Positions 15,307 through 24,590 of a stretch of DNA of 64,000 nt are shown here, one piece after another (the first letter of the stretch is position 1; each line of letters opens with the position of its first letter). The notes beneath the pieces are model-generated. The model was not told the DNA's origin. It saw only the letters and a list, made by a program, of their open reading frames with translations, and searched no databases. This stretch comes from Anaerococcus vaginalis ATCC 51170 (lineage in GTDB: Bacteria > Bacillota > Clostridia > Tissierellales > Peptoniphilaceae). The stretch covers positions 122,175 to 186,174 of the forward strand of contig NZ_GG700527.1 in assembly GCF_000163295.1 (NCBI RefSeq). Direction: 5' to 3'. The position numbers and the translations under genes were made by a program.

Positions 15307-15770
15307 ATGTCTAAGGAAGTACTTGAAATAAAATATCTAAACAAATCTTATGTTAAAAGAAAAATTATAAATAATTTAAATATGACTGTATTTAGAGGAA
15401 ATGTTTATAGTTTTTTTGAAAAAAAAGAGAGGGGAATACAACTGCTAATAGAATGATATCATAACTTATATAACTTATAAGGGTAGATTTTGGAGAGATT
15501 TTAATAAATGATAAACCTGTAATAAAAAATGGGGATCAAGCAATTAAAAATATAGGAGCTATGGTAGGAGCTCCTAAGTTTTATGGAAATCTATCTGGAT
15601 ATGAAAATTTAAAATTGATGGCAAAACTAATTGATGGTACAAGTGATAAAGATATTGATAAATCACTTGAATTAGTAGGTTTAAAAGATAGAGGCAAAGA
15701 TAAATTTACCTCATACTCTTTGGGTATGAAACAAAGATTTGGCATGACTTATCAACTTCCTTATCTGTAA
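15307..15770 (+). pseudogene. ABC transporter ATPase of bacteriocin-immunity/bacitracin type, broken
   Basis: A well-formed start (GGAGAAAGTT then ATG 15307) begins a typical ATPase N-terminus (SKEVLEIKYLNKSYVKRKII). The Walker A region near 15415-15450 is destroyed by a frameshift and stops. The frame resumes with GEILINDKPVI and KNIGAMVGAPKFYGNLSGYE (15490-15610) and continues to the signature-like SLGMKQRFGM, where it ends early at 15770. This is the pattern of LanF/BcrA-type ATPases that export lantibiotics or confer resistance. Walker B and the C-terminal third are missing, probably replaced by other DNA at about 15770. Confidence 0.75.
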
Positions 15771-15778
15771 TATAAGCC

Positions 15779-15815
15779 AAGCCCACACAGATGAAATAAG
15801 TGACGGAGTTGCTGA
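15779..15815 (+). other. Second AAGCCCAC...GGAGTT sequence, possible insertion-element end
   Basis: AAGCCCACACAG at 15779 and GGAGTTGC about 25 bases later parallel the sequence at 11667. It lies right at the point where the ABC ATPase homology stops, so it may mark a junction left by an insertion element. Confidence 0.25.
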
Positions 15816-15892
15816 TAGCCCAAAAAAAGGATTAATATATAAGAATAATAAATAAAAAATTGAACAATAGAATCAAGTAACTAAAAAAGTAT

Positions 15893-16108
15893 TCATCATT
15901 TGGCATATATTACAAAGATATAAATTACATAAAAGCTGGGGAGTCTTTAGATAAAATTGTAGAAGATTTAAATAAATCATTTAAAACTGAAATAGAAAAT
16001 ATTTTTTATAATAATGGTATAAAAGAAAGTACGATAATAGGCTTATCTTTAGTAAAAAAAATCATAAATAATGGTGGAGGAGATATAAAATTACAAAGTG
16101 AATTTTAA
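15893..16108 (+). pseudogene. Histidine kinase C-terminal fragment
   Basis: A 71-codon frame ends with NNGIKESTIIGLSLVKKII and GGGDIKLQSEF, the G-box and following helix of a GHKL ATPase domain of sensor kinases (normally GIGLSLVKKI). No start, sensor or phospho-acceptor domain is present. Together with the broken ABC ATPase it is consistent with the remains of a lantibiotic-resistance cassette, in which a two-component system controls the transporter. 15816-15892 holds nothing recognisable. Confidence 0.5.
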
Positions 16109-16182
16109 AAATATACAGTATTTTTATAGAGGTTCCTATAGTTCAAATAAAATAAATAAACTTGCAAAAAATTTAAAAAAAT

Positions 16183-16234
16183 AAATTAATAAAAGGTATA
16201 GACGATTTTGATGTCTACACCTTTTATTAATTTT
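16183..16234 (+). terminator. Strong bidirectional terminator upstream of the S10 operon
   Basis: A 21-bp stem with a single mismatch (16183-16203 with 16213-16233) has a 9-base loop, with A and T runs at the ends. It isolates the ribosomal operon from the scar. Confidence 0.8.
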
Positions 16235-16505
16235 CAAAACAAATACAACTTATAAGTACCAACCTAAATACAAAAGAAATTAAACAGACCTTAGGAGCTT
16301 AGCTTATGTATTAATTTCACTTTGATAGTTGAAATTTGTTGTAGAAAAATTTTTTGATAAATTTTTACTCTCTGTTTTTATCTCCTATATATAAAGTAAG
16401 AAATAAAAATTTGCAAATTTTCACTTTGGCATATATAATAAAACGGATTGGTACAAAAATTATAAGAAAATGCTTGAAAATTTTTAAAAAAATTAGGAAA
16501 TTTAC
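16235..16505. other. Gene-free AT-rich spacer before the S10 promoter
   Basis: I see no coding frame, RNA gene or clear repeat here, only A- and T-tracts that could act as an UP-like element near the promoter. Confidence 0.5.
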
Positions 16506-16534
16506 TTGATTTTTCTTATGAATTGTTGTATCAT
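16506..16534 (+). promoter_or_regulatory. S10 superoperon promoter
   Basis: TTGATT (16506-16511) and TATCAT (16529-16534) have a 17-bp spacer. Long A/T tracts lie upstream. The predicted start is near 16541. Confidence 0.7.
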
Positions 16535-16540
16535 ATTTAA

Positions 16541-16679
16541 GTGCTATGAAGTGGGAGGTTGCTTTCACACTAAGCCAGATGTGGAAGGTAATTTCCACCA
16601 AGCAAGCTAGAGAAAAATCTCTAGTGCTTTCCAAATATAATTAAACGCCCGGTAGGGTGGCACATCAAAAGGAGGAAAA
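16541..16679 (+). ncRNA. S10 operon leader RNA (probable L4-responsive leader)
   Basis: About 140 transcribed bases precede rpsJ and fold into several hairpins: GTGGAA/TTCCAC (16581-16598), CTAGAGA/TCTCTAG (around 16607-16624) and a GCC...GGC element at 16648-16662. GC content and structure stand out from the surroundings. Firmicute S10 operons carry a leader through which ribosomal protein L4 (encoded here by rplD) represses the operon; position and shape fit. I have not matched it to a covariance model. Confidence 0.5.
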
Positions 16680-16988
16680 ATGGCTAATCAAAAGATAAGA
16701 ATTAGACTAAGAGCGTATGATCATGAAATAATTGACAGCTCTGCAGAGAAAATCGTTGAAGCGGTAAAAAGATCAGGAGCAAAAGTAAGTGGACCTATTC
16801 CATTACCAACTGAAAAAGAAGTAATAACAATTCTTCGTGCGGTTCACAAATACAAAGACTCAAGAGAACAGTTTGAACAAAGAACACACAAAAGATTAAT
16901 CGACATCATTGGACCAAATGCAAAAACTTTAGATTCTCTAAAGAAATTGAATTTACCAGCTGGTGTTGACATAGAAATAAAACTGTAA
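16680..16988 (+). CDS. rpsJ: 30S ribosomal protein S10 (NusE)
   Basis: This 102-residue protein is full length. The conserved [19 protein letters not shown] start and [11 protein letters not shown] loop identify S10, which lies in the 30S head. It also acts as NusE, binding NusB and NusG in transcription antitermination. GGAGG sits 4 bases before the ATG. It is the first gene of the superoperon, directly behind the structured leader. A 65-base gap, the longest in the S10 block, separates it from rplC. Confidence 0.98.
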   Translation: MANQKIRIRLRAYDHEIIDSSAEKIVEAVKRSGAKVSGPIPLPTEKEVITILRAVHKYKDSREQFEQRTHKRLIDIIGPNAKTLDSLKKLNLPAGVDIEIKL

Positions 16989-17053
16989 TTAGAATGATTG
17001 AAGGTTTTCCAAATAATTTTGGATCAATCCGCTGTAATTAAGGAGGTACTCAA

Positions 17054-17683
17054 ATGAAGAGTATATTTACAACAAAAGTAGGCATGACTCAAGTCATTGA
17101 TGAAGATGGTGTTGTTACACCTGTAACTGTACTTAAAGCTGATGAGAATGTAATTGTTCAAGTTAAATCAGAAGAAGTTGATGGTTACAATTCAATCCAA
17201 ATCGGTTATCATGACAAAAAAGAAAAAAATGTAAAAAAACCTATCAAAGGACACTTTGACAAGGCTGGCGCTTCTTACAAAAGATTTTTAAGAGAAGTTA
17301 GACTTGATGAAAAATCTGAATTAAATCCTGGAGATACACTTAGTGTTGACCAATTTGAAGAAGGCGAATTAGTAGATATTACTGCTATTTCTAAAGGAAA
17401 AGGAACACAAGGTGCTATCAAAAGATGGAATTATGGAAGAGGACCAGCAAGCCACGGTTCTAAATCACACAGAGTAGCAGGTGCAAGAGCAGCAGGTTCT
17501 GATCCAGCTAGAGTGTTCAAAGGTAGAAAAGGCTCTGGAAAAATGGGACATGAACGTGTAACAGTTCAAAACCTAAAAGTTGTTAAAGTAAACACAGAAG
17601 ACAGCTACATCCTAGTTAAAGGCGCAGTTCCAGGACCAAAAGGTGGACTTGTTCAAGTTAAACAAGCAACAAAGAGCCTATAA
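17054..17683 (+). CDS. rplC: 50S ribosomal protein L3
   Basis: A 209-residue protein starting MKSIFTTKVGMTQVIDEDG. The central extension that reaches the peptidyl transferase centre is present (RGPASHGSKSHRVAG, then GRKGSGKMGHERVT). L3 starts 50S assembly with L24 and its loop affects pleuromutilin and linezolid sensitivity. The ribosome site AAGGAGG precedes the ATG. rplD starts 13 bases after its stop. Confidence 0.98.
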   Translation: MKSIFTTKVGMTQVIDEDGVVTPVTVLKADENVIVQVKSEEVDGYNSIQIGYHDKKEKNVKKPIKGHFDKAGASYKRFLREVRLDEKSELNPGDTLSVDQFEEGELVDITAISKGKGTQGAIKRWNYGRGPASHGSKSHRVAGARAAGSDPARVFKGRKGSGKMGHERVTVQNLKVVKVNTEDSYILVKGAVPGPKGGLVQVKQATKSL

Positions 17684-17696
17684 TAAGGAGGAATAA

Positions 17697-18320
17697 ATGC
17701 CTAAAGTAGAAGTTTTAAATATTAAAGGAGAAAATGTTGGTGAAATCGAGTTAAATGAAACTCTTTTTGCAGCAGAAATTGCTGAAACAGCTGTTTATGA
17801 TACAGTTAAAAACCAACTAGCTAATAAAAGACAAGGCACACAATCCGCTAAGACTCGTGCAGAAGTAAGAGGTGGTGGAAGAAAGCCATTTAGACAAAAA
17901 GGAACAGGTAGAGCTAGACAAGGATCTATAAGAGCTCCTCACTATACAGGTGGTGGAATTGTATTTGCACCAAAGCCAAGAGACTATAGCTACAAAATTC
18001 CTAAGAAAATGAGAAGAAAAGCTCTTTACTCAGTTTTAACTTCAAAAGTAAATGATAATGAATTAATCGTACTTGATGAATTAAAACTTGATTCATACAA
18101 AACTAAAGAAGCTAATGAAATTTTAAATAACATTAATGCAAACAAAAAAGCTTATGTAGTTATTGCTGAAAATGATGACAAAGTTTATAGATCATTTAGA
18201 AACATTGAAGGATGCAATGTAGAAAAAGCGAACTTAATCAATGTATATGATCTTTTAAGACATGACAAACTTGTTATTACAAAAGATGCAATAAACAAAC
18301 TTGAGGAGGTATTTATATAA
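17697..18320 (+). CDS. rplD: 50S ribosomal protein L4
   Basis: A 207-residue protein with the tunnel-lining extended loop (RGGGRKPFRQKGTGRARQGS and PHYTGGGIVFAPKPRDY). L4 lines the exit tunnel, contributes to macrolide response, and in many bacteria represses its own operon by binding the S10 leader. It shares TAATG with rplW, so the two are translationally coupled. Confidence 0.98.
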   Translation: MPKVEVLNIKGENVGEIELNETLFAAEIAETAVYDTVKNQLANKRQGTQSAKTRAEVRGGGRKPFRQKGTGRARQGSIRAPHYTGGGIVFAPKPRDYSYKIPKKMRRKALYSVLTSKVNDNELIVLDELKLDSYKTKEANEILNNINANKKAYVVIAENDDKVYRSFRNIEGCNVEKANLINVYDLLRHDKLVITKDAINKLEEVFI

Positions 18321-18613
18321 TGAAATCACCTTACGATATAGTAAAAAGACCAATAATTACTGAAAAAAGTATGGAATTAATTGAAGAAAATAAATACACT
18401 TTTGAAGTAGACAAAAATGCAAATAAAGCAGAAATCAAACACGCAATCGAAACTATCTTTGAAGGAGTAAAAGTTAAAAAAGTAAGAACTTTAAACTTTA
18501 CTGGTAAAAAAGTTAGAACTAGATATGGTTATGGTAAAAAAGCTGATTGGAAAAAAGCTTACGTTACATTAACTGAAGATTCTGAAGCAATTGAATACTT
18601 CGACGGAATGTAG
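18320..18613 (+). CDS. rplW: 50S ribosomal protein L23
   Basis: A 97-residue protein (start SPYDIVKRPIITEKSM). L23 sits at the tunnel exit and docks trigger factor and the signal recognition particle. It begins on the last base of the rplD stop codon, and its ribosome site GAGGAGG lies inside rplD. rplB follows after 11 bases. Confidence 0.98.
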   Translation: MKSPYDIVKRPIITEKSMELIEENKYTFEVDKNANKAEIKHAIETIFEGVKVKKVRTLNFTGKKVRTRYGYGKKADWKKAYVTLTEDSEAIEYFDGM

Positions 18614-18624
18614 GGAGGATTTAA

Positions 18625-19458
18625 ATGCCTATAAGAAAATTAAAACCAACATCAAACGGACACAGAAATATGTCTGTTATGACATACAGTGAAATTACAA
18701 AAAAAGCACCAGAAAAATCTCTAACAACTGATTTAAGAAAATCAGGTGGAAGAAACAATACTGGTAGAATAACAGTTCGCCATAGAGGTGGTGGAGCTAA
18801 AAGAAAATATAGAATCATTGATTTCAAAAGAAACAAAGATAATATACCAGCAAGAGTAAAAGCTATTGAATATGATCCAAACAGATCAGCAAATATTGCT
18901 CTTTTAGCTTATGCTGATGGAGAAAAAAGATATATACTTGCTCCAAGAAATTTAAAAGTTGGAGATGTAGTTGAAAGTGGAAAAGAAGCAGATATTAAAC
19001 CAGGTAATGCACTTGAATTAAAAGATATTCCAGTAGGTACACAAATCCACAATATCGAACTTAAAGCAGGAAGAGGAGCAATCCTTGTAAGAAGTGCAGG
19101 AGTTTCTGCTCAACTTATGGCTAAAGAAGGAAGATTTGCAACAGTAAAATTACCAAGTGGCGAAACAAGACTAATCCACAATGATTGTAAAGCAACAATC
19201 GGAATGGTTGGAAACATTGAACACGAATTAGTAAGAATTGGTAAAGCTGGAAAAACAAGATACTTGGGACAAAGACCACATGTTAGAGGATCAGCAATGA
19301 ACCCAGTAGACCATCCACACGGTGGTGGTGAAGGTAGAACACCAGTAGGAAGACCAGCACCATCAACACCATGGGGTAAACCAGCACTTGGTCTTAAAAC
19401 AAGAAAAAAGAAAAATAAATCTTCTAAATATATAGTAAGAAGAAGAAACGAAAAATAG
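18625..19458 (+). CDS. rplB: 50S ribosomal protein L2
   Basis: A 277-residue protein, full length. The conserved [18 protein letters not shown] segment includes the His needed for peptidyl transferase function. L2 bridges the subunits and binds 23S rRNA near the catalytic centre. The C-terminus is strongly basic ([12 protein letters not shown]). The ATG follows GGAGG by a few bases, and rpsS starts 9 bases after the stop. Confidence 0.98.
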   Translation: MPIRKLKPTSNGHRNMSVMTYSEITKKAPEKSLTTDLRKSGGRNNTGRITVRHRGGGAKRKYRIIDFKRNKDNIPARVKAIEYDPNRSANIALLAYADGEKRYILAPRNLKVGDVVESGKEADIKPGNALELKDIPVGTQIHNIELKAGRGAILVRSAGVSAQLMAKEGRFATVKLPSGETRLIHNDCKATIGMVGNIEHELVRIGKAGKTRYLGQRPHVRGSAMNPVDHPHGGGEGRTPVGRPAPSTPWGKPALGLKTRKKKNKSSKYIVRRRNEK

Positions 19459-19467
19459 GGGGATTTA

Positions 19468-19755
19468 ATGGCTAGATCACTAAAAAAAGGACCTTTTGTC
19501 GATGAACATTTAATGAAAAAAATTGAAGCATTAAATGAAAAAAATGACAAAAAGGTAGTTAAAACTTGGTCAAGACGTTCTACAATATTTCCTGAATTTG
19601 TAGAACATACTATAGCAGTTCACGATGGTAGAAAGCATGTTCCAATATATATAACAGAAGATATGGTTGGACATAAACTTGGAGAGTTCGTTCCAACAAG
19701 AACTTTCAAAGGCCATGCTAAAAAAGCAACAGAAATGAAATCAAAATTAAGTTAG
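19468..19755 (+). CDS. rpsS: 30S ribosomal protein S19
   Basis: A 95-residue protein beginning [19 protein letters not shown], followed by [21 protein letters not shown]19 lies in the 30S head, contacts S13 and helps form the A-site finger bridge. It has a GGGGG-type ribosome site. Ordinary length and position between rplB and rplV. Confidence 0.98.
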   Translation: MARSLKKGPFVDEHLMKKIEALNEKNDKKVVKTWSRRSTIFPEFVEHTIAVHDGRKHVPIYITEDMVGHKLGEFVPTRTFKGHAKKATEMKSKLS

Positions 19756-19765
19756 GAGAGTATAA

Positions 19766-20113
19766 ATGGAAGTTAAAGCAACAGCTAAATATGTAAGAAT
19801 ATCTCCTCTTAAAGTTAATTATATATGTAGAGAAATTAGAGGTAAACAAGTAGACGAAGCACTTAATATTTTAAGATTTACAAACAAAAAAGGTGCTAGA
19901 CTACTTTCAGATGTACTAAAAAGTGCAATAGCAAATGCAGAAAACAATAACGGATTATCTAGAGAAAATCTTATTGTTAAAAAAGCCTTCGCAAACGACG
20001 CTCCAACTATGAAAAGATGGAGACCTAAGGCAAAGGGTGCAGCTTATCCAATCCTTAAGAGATCATCTCACATAGGCGTAGTTCTTACACAAGAAGAAGT
20101 AGAGGAGGCATAA
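19766..20113 (+). CDS. rplV: 50S ribosomal protein L22
   Basis: A 115-residue protein. The long beta-hairpin that lines the exit tunnel is visible as [20 protein letters not shown]; changes there give macrolide resistance. It is separated from rpsC by only 2 bases after its TAA. Confidence 0.98.
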   Translation: MEVKATAKYVRISPLKVNYICREIRGKQVDEALNILRFTNKKGARLLSDVLKSAIANAENNNGLSRENLIVKKAFANDAPTMKRWRPKAKGAAYPILKRSSHIGVVLTQEEVEEA

Positions 20114-20115
20114 TA

Positions 20116-20841
20116 ATGGGTCAAAAAGTAAATCCTAAAGGTTTTAGAGTTGGCGTAATTAAAGAATGGGACTCTAAATGGTATGCAAATAAAAAAGACT
20201 TTTCTGAACTTTTAGTAGAAGATCATAAGATAAGAGAATTAGTTAAAAAAGAAGTTTACGATGCAGGAATTTCTGATATAGAAATTGAAAGAGCAGTAAA
20301 TAACATAAAAGTTTCAGTTTACACCGGAAAACCAGGAATGGTAATCGGCAAGGGCGGAGCAGGAGTTGAAGAATTAAAGAAAAAAGTTGAAAAAATCGCT
20401 CCTGGCAAAAGAGTAATAATAAACGTTGAAGAAATTAAAAACCAAGACGTTGATGCCCAATTAGTAGCTGAAAATATTGCAGCACAACTTGAGAATCGTA
20501 TCACATTTAGACGTGCTATGAAACAAGCAGTTCAAAGAACAATGAGAGCTGGAGCTGTAGGAATTAAAACACAAGTATCTGGTAGACTTGGTGGAGCTGA
20601 TATGGCAAGAAGTGAAGGATACAACGAAGGAAAAGTACCACTTCAAACACTAAGAGCAGATGTTGATTATGGTTTTGCAGAAGCAGATACCCAATACGGT
20701 AAAATCGGATGTAAAGTTTGGATAAACAGAGGAGAAGTTCTTCCTGGAGAAAAAGCAAAAAGAATTCCAGACATCAAACAACCAAAGCAAAACAGAAGAA
20801 ATAAGAAAAGACGTCCAAATAGAAGAAATAACGATAGATAA
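20116..20841 (+). CDS. rpsC: 30S ribosomal protein S3
   Basis: A 241-residue protein with the KH RNA-binding domain ([17 protein letters not shown], around residue 75) and the mRNA entry-tunnel helicase surface shared with S4 and S5. It has an extended basic Asn/Arg/Lys tail ([16 protein letters not shown]), longer than in many Firmicutes. Ribosome site GGAGG lies within the rplV 3' end. Confidence 0.98.
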   Translation: MGQKVNPKGFRVGVIKEWDSKWYANKKDFSELLVEDHKIRELVKKEVYDAGISDIEIERAVNNIKVSVYTGKPGMVIGKGGAGVEELKKKVEKIAPGKRVIINVEEIKNQDVDAQLVAENIAAQLENRITFRRAMKQAVQRTMRAGAVGIKTQVSGRLGGADMARSEGYNEGKVPLQTLRADVDYGFAEADTQYGKIGCKVWINRGEVLPGEKAKRIPDIKQPKQNRRNKKRRPNRRNNDR

Positions 20842-20870
20842 GACTATTATCTCAAGGAGGAAACAAGATT

Positions 20871-21302
20871 ATGTTAATGCCTAAAAGAGTAAAATATCGT
20901 AGACAACATAGAGGAAGAATGAAAGGTAAAGCCCAAAAAGGCAATACACTTTCTTATGGTGAATACGGATTACAATCACTTGGTAGCACATGGCTTACAG
21001 CAAACCAAATAGAGGCTGCAAGACGTGCTATGACAAGATATATAAAAAGAGGCGGAAATATTTGGATAAAAGTATTTCCAGATAAACCAGTATCAAAGAA
21101 GCCAGCAGAAGTAAGAATGGGATCTGGTAAAGGTGCTCCAGAATATTGGGTAGCAGTAGTAAAACCAGGTAGAATGTTGTTTGAGATGAGTGGAGTAAGC
21201 GAAGAAGTAGCAAGAGAAGCTATGAGACTTGCAGCCCAAAAACTACCAATCAAAACAAAATTCGTAAAAAGGCTTGAGGTCAAAGAAGTGGAGGAAGCTT
21301 AA
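20871..21302 (+). CDS. rplP: 50S ribosomal protein L16
   Basis: A 143-residue protein ([19 protein letters not shown]). The first ATG at 20871 is chosen because GGAGG lies 10 bases upstream; the second ATG at 20877 would be too far. L16 positions A-site tRNA and carries the conserved [16 protein letters not shown] segment. Its stop overlaps the rpmC start (TAATG). Confidence 0.98.
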   Translation: MLMPKRVKYRRQHRGRMKGKAQKGNTLSYGEYGLQSLGSTWLTANQIEAARRAMTRYIKRGGNIWIKVFPDKPVSKKPAEVRMGSGKGAPEYWVAVVKPGRMLFEMSGVSEEVAREAMRLAAQKLPIKTKFVKRLEVKEVEEA

Positions 21303-21508
21303 TGAAAGCAGTAGAAATCAGAAAATTAAGTGAAAGCGAATTAAATAAAAAACTTTTCGATTTACAATCTGAATTATTTAATCTTCGTTTCCAAATGGCT
21401 ACAGGTCAACTTGAAAACCCAGCTGCTATTGGAAATGTTAAAAAAGATATAGCTAGAGTAAAAACAATCCAAACAGAGAGAAAGCTCAATATAAATAAGG
21501 AGGCTTAA
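21302..21508 (+). CDS. rpmC: 50S ribosomal protein L29
   Basis: This 68-residue two-helix protein sits next to L23 at the tunnel exit. Typical [20 protein letters not shown] segment followed by [11 protein letters not shown]. Translation is coupled to rplP through the one-base overlap. Confidence 0.97.
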   Translation: MKAVEIRKLSESELNKKLFDLQSELFNLRFQMATGQLENPAAIGNVKKDIARVKTIQTERKLNINKEA

Positions 21509-21512
21509 CTTG

Positions 21513-21773
21513 ATGGAAAGAAATAGTAGAAGATCCGTTCAAGGAGTAGTTGTATCAGATAAGATGGATAAAACAATCACAGTAAAAGTTGAAACAAAAA
21601 TCCAACACCCTGTATACAAGAAAAGATTAAAAGTAAGTAAGAAATATAAAGCTCACGATGAGAACAATGAAGCTAGAGTTGGCGATACAGTAACAATAAT
21701 GGAAACTAGACCATTAGCAAAGACAAAAAGATGGAGACTAGTTAAAATTAACGAAACTGCGGTTCGTGCTTAA
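21513..21773 (+). CDS. rpsQ: 30S ribosomal protein S17
   Basis: This 86-residue OB-fold protein binds 16S rRNA early in assembly. Landmarks are [18 protein letters not shown] and [20 protein letters not shown]. The ATG at 21513 is used rather than the preceding TTG at 21510, because it has better spacing from AAGGAGG. Confidence 0.97.
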   Translation: MERNSRRSVQGVVVSDKMDKTITVKVETKIQHPVYKKRLKVSKKYKAHDENNEARVGDTVTIMETRPLAKTKRWRLVKINETAVRA

Positions 21774-21792
21774 TTAGGTAAAGGAGATTATT

Positions 21793-22161
21793 ATGATACA
21801 ACAAGAATCTCGTATGAGAGTAGCAGATAACTCCGGAGCAAGAGAACTTTCAGTTATCAAAGTTCTTGGAGGAGCCGGAAGAAGATACGCAAACATTGGG
21901 GATATAGTTACATGTTCAGTAAAAAGTGCAACACCCGGTGGAGCGGTAAAAAAAGGTGAAGTTGTAAAAGCTGTTATAGTAAGAACTTCAAGAGGAGTTA
22001 AAAGAAGCGATGGATCATATATAAAATTTGATGACAACGCTGCTGTAATAGTAAAAGATGACAAATCACCTGTAGGAACTCGTATATTCGGGCCAGTAAC
22101 AAGAGAACTTCGTCATGAAGGATTCATGAGAATTATCTCACTTGCACCGGAAGTATTATAG
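21793..22161 (+). CDS. rplN: 50S ribosomal protein L14
   Basis: This 122-residue protein is one of the most conserved here: [18 protein letters not shown] start and [13 protein letters not shown] near the end. L14 forms an intersubunit bridge and is the docking site of the silencing factor RsfS. First gene of the classic spc block, but with no promoter in front. Confidence 0.98.
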   Translation: MIQQESRMRVADNSGARELSVIKVLGGAGRRYANIGDIVTCSVKSATPGGAVKKGEVVKAVIVRTSRGVKRSDGSYIKFDDNAAVIVKDDKSPVGTRIFGPVTRELRHEGFMRIISLAPEVL

Positions 22162-22170
22162 GAGGATTAA

Positions 22171-22479
22171 ATGCATATTAAAAAAGGCGATAAGGTCCAA
22201 GTAATATCAGGTGAATACAAAGGACACGTAGGAGAAGTTATTAAAGCATTTCCTAAGGAAAATAGAGTAATAGTTGAAGGTGCAAACATTCAAACTAAAC
22301 ACCAAAAAGCAAGACAAATGGGAGAAGAAAGTGGAAGATTTGAAAGAGAAGGAAAAATCTCAGCATCAAAAGTTCTACTATACTCAGAAAGCTTGAAAAA
22401 AGGTGTAAGAACATCAACTGAAATAATCGATGGAAAAAAAGTTAGAGTTTGCAAAAAAACTGACGAAAAATTCGATTAG
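22171..22479 (+). CDS. rplX: 50S ribosomal protein L24
   Basis: A 102-residue protein with a KOW motif at the N-terminus ([20 protein letters not shown]). L24 helps start 50S assembly and lies near the tunnel exit. It lies 9 bases after rplN. Confidence 0.97.
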   Translation: MHIKKGDKVQVISGEYKGHVGEVIKAFPKENRVIVEGANIQTKHQKARQMGEESGRFEREGKISASKVLLYSESLKKGVRTSTEIIDGKKVRVCKKTDEKFD

Positions 22480-22496
22480 ATCCAAAAGGAGTAATT

Positions 22497-23039
22497 ATGA
22501 CAAGTAGATTAAAAGAAAAATATAAATCAGAAGTTGTTAAAGGACTTGTGGATCAATTCGGTTATGAAAACTTAATGCAAGTACCAAAACTTGAAAAAAT
22601 TGTTATAAATATCGGACTTGGTGAAGCTAAAGATAACAAAAACATTTTAAACAAGGCAAAAAATGAACTTGCACTTATTACAGGTCAACAACCAATTGAA
22701 ATAAAAGCAAAAAAATCTGTATCAAACTTCAAACTAAGAGAAGGCCAACCAATAGGTACAAAGGTAACTCTTAGAGGAGAAAAAATGTATGATTTCATGG
22801 ATAAATTAATTTCAATTTCTCTACCAAGAGTTAGAGACTTCAGAGGAATTAATCCAAATTCATTTGATGGAAGAGGAAATTATTCATTAGGAATCAAGGA
22901 ACAATTAATATTCCCAGAAATTAACTATGATGATGTTGATTTCTTACATGGTATGGATATTACATTTGTAACAACAGCAGAAACTGATGAAGAAGCTAAA
23001 GCATTCTTAACATTAATGGGAATGCCTTACAGAAAATAA
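22497..23039 (+). CDS. rplE: 50S ribosomal protein L5
   Basis: A 180-residue protein of usual length. It binds 5S rRNA and contacts P-site tRNA. Conserved [26 protein letters not shown] and [10 protein letters not shown] segments are present. Confidence 0.98.
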   Translation: MTSRLKEKYKSEVVKGLVDQFGYENLMQVPKLEKIVINIGLGEAKDNKNILNKAKNELALITGQQPIEIKAKKSVSNFKLREGQPIGTKVTLRGEKMYDFMDKLISISLPRVRDFRGINPNSFDGRGNYSLGIKEQLIFPEINYDDVDFLHGMDITFVTTAETDEEAKAFLTLMGMPYRK

Positions 23040-23050
23040 AGGAGCAAAAA

Positions 23051-23236
23051 ATGGCAAAAAAGTCAATGATTGCGAAACAAAAAAGAAAGCCAAAATATAG
23101 TACAAGAGCATATTCAAGATGCAAGATTTGTGGAAGACCACATTCTGTATTAAGAAAATACGGTATTTGCCGTGTATGCTTTAGAGAGCTCGCAAACAAA
23201 GGTGAAATTCCTGGAGTAAGAAAAGCAAGCTGGTAA
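23051..23236 (+). CDS. rpsN: 30S ribosomal protein S14, zinc-binding type (type Z)
   Basis: A 61-residue protein of the short zinc form: CKIC near residue 24 and CRVC near 40 give four Cys ligands. The zinc-free paralog used during zinc starvation in some Firmicutes is longer and is not seen in this window. Confidence 0.97.
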   Translation: MAKKSMIAKQKRKPKYSTRAYSRCKICGRPHSVLRKYGICRVCFRELANKGEIPGVRKASW

Positions 23237-23254
23237 GTTAGGAGGAAAATAATT

Positions 23255-23650
23255 ATGATGACAGATCCAATTGCGGATATGCTAACAAGAATAAGAAATG
23301 GTAACAAAGCTAATCATTTATCTGTAAGCTTACCATCTTCTAATGAGAAACGTGCTATTGCTCAAATTCTATTAGACGAAGGTTACATCAAAGGATTTGA
23401 TGTAGAAGAAGACAATAAGCAAGGTATTCTTACAATAGACTTAAAATACGCAGAAGAAGGCGAAAAAGTTATATCAGGACTTAGAAGAATTTCTAAACCA
23501 GGATTAAGAGTTTATGTAAAAGCAAATGAAGTACCAAAAGTTTTAGATGGACTTGGAATTGCAATAATCTCAACATCAAAAGGACTATTAACAGATAAAG
23601 CTGCAAGAGAGGCAAATGTCGGCGGCGAAGTTATGTGTTATGTATGGTAA
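23255..23650 (+). CDS. rpsH: 30S ribosomal protein S8
   Basis: A 131-residue protein starting [19 protein letters not shown]. The first ATG (23255) has ideal 9-base spacing from GGAGG; the second at 23258 is possible. S8 binds helix 21 of 16S rRNA and in enterobacteria regulates the spc operon. Confidence 0.97.
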   Translation: MMTDPIADMLTRIRNGNKANHLSVSLPSSNEKRAIAQILLDEGYIKGFDVEEDNKQGILTIDLKYAEEGEKVISGLRRISKPGLRVYVKANEVPKVLDGLGIAIISTSKGLLTDKAAREANVGGEVMCYVW

Positions 23651-23660
23651 GGAGGAATAA

Positions 23661-24200
23661 ATGTCAAGAATAGGTAAAAAACCAATTGAAATCCCTTCTG
23701 GAGTAACTATTGATGTTAAAGACAATTTGGTTACAGTTAAAGGACCAAAAGGTGAAGATTCTCAATTAGTATCAAAAAACTTGAAACTTGAACAAGAAGA
23801 AAACGAGTTATTAGTAATGACTTCTGAAAATCCTACAAAAATCGAAAACCAAGAACATGGTCTTTACAGATCATTAATTGCTAATATGGTTTTGGGAGTA
23901 ACAGAAGGTTATCAAAAAACTCTTCAAATAGAAGGAACAGGATATAGAGCCCAAAAACAAGGTAAAACCCTAGTAATGAATCTAGGATTTTCACACCAAG
24001 TTAAAATGGACGATCCTGAAGGAATTGAAGTAGAAGTTCCTAACGATAGAACTATCGTAGTAAAAGGAATCAATAAACAACTTGTTGGACAATATGCAGC
24101 AAACATCAGAAACTGGAGAAAACCTGAACCATATAAAGGAAAAGGAATCCGTTATGAAGGTGAGCATATTAGAAGAAAAGTTGGTAAGACAGGTAAGTAG
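23661..24200 (+). CDS. rplF: 50S ribosomal protein L6
   Basis: A 179-residue protein with the two repeated L6 domains; the C-terminal EPYKGKGIRYEGEHIRRK motif lies near the GTPase-factor site on 23S rRNA. Spacing from rpsH is 10 bases and from rplR 9 bases. Confidence 0.98.
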   Translation: MSRIGKKPIEIPSGVTIDVKDNLVTVKGPKGEDSQLVSKNLKLEQEENELLVMTSENPTKIENQEHGLYRSLIANMVLGVTEGYQKTLQIEGTGYRAQKQGKTLVMNLGFSHQVKMDDPEGIEVEVPNDRTIVVKGINKQLVGQYAANIRNWRKPEPYKGKGIRYEGEHIRRKVGKTGK

Positions 24201-24209
24201 GGGGCAATA

Positions 24210-24575
24210 ATGGCTAAAAAAACAAAAGAGCAAAGATTAAAAACTCGTAAATATAGAGTTAGAAATAAAGTCAGTGGAACTGCTCAAAAACCAAGACTTA
24301 GTGTCTACAAATCAAATACTAATATATACGCACAATTAATAGATGACGATGCACAAGTAACACTTGCAAGTGCAAATACATTACAAAAAGAAGTAAACGA
24401 AGGTTTAGAAAATTGTGCAAATATAGAAGCTGCCACAAAAGTTGGCGAAATGATAGCAAAAGTTGCACTTGATAAAGGAATCGAAGAGGTTGTTTTTGAT
24501 AGAAACGGATATCTTTATCACGGAAAAGTAAAAGCCCTAGCTGAAGCAGCAAGAGAAAATGGTCTTAAGTTTTAA
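24210..24575 (+). CDS. rplR: 50S ribosomal protein L18
   Basis: This 121-residue 5S rRNA-binding protein has a basic N-terminal arm ([19 protein letters not shown]) and the RPRLSVYKS-like region here read as [16 protein letters not shown]. Ends [10 protein letters not shown]. Confidence 0.97.
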   Translation: MAKKTKEQRLKTRKYRVRNKVSGTAQKPRLSVYKSNTNIYAQLIDDDAQVTLASANTLQKEVNEGLENCANIEAATKVGEMIAKVALDKGIEEVVFDRNGYLYHGKVKALAEAARENGLKF

Positions 24576-24590
24576 CGAGGGAGGATTTAG

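Noticed and set aside
11657-16182. Active integrative conjugative element
   Set aside because: There is no intact integrase, relaxase, coupling protein or attachment repeats; only fragments remain.
16365-16634. 89-residue minus-strand frame upstream of rpsJ
   Set aside because: It runs antisense through the S10 promoter and leader, and has no recognisable protein features or ribosome site.
19110-19550. 146-residue minus-strand frame opposite rplB/rpsS, and similar frames opposite rpoB and other ribosomal genes
   Set aside because: These are shadows of strongly biased codon usage in real genes; none has a promoter, ribosome site or family match.
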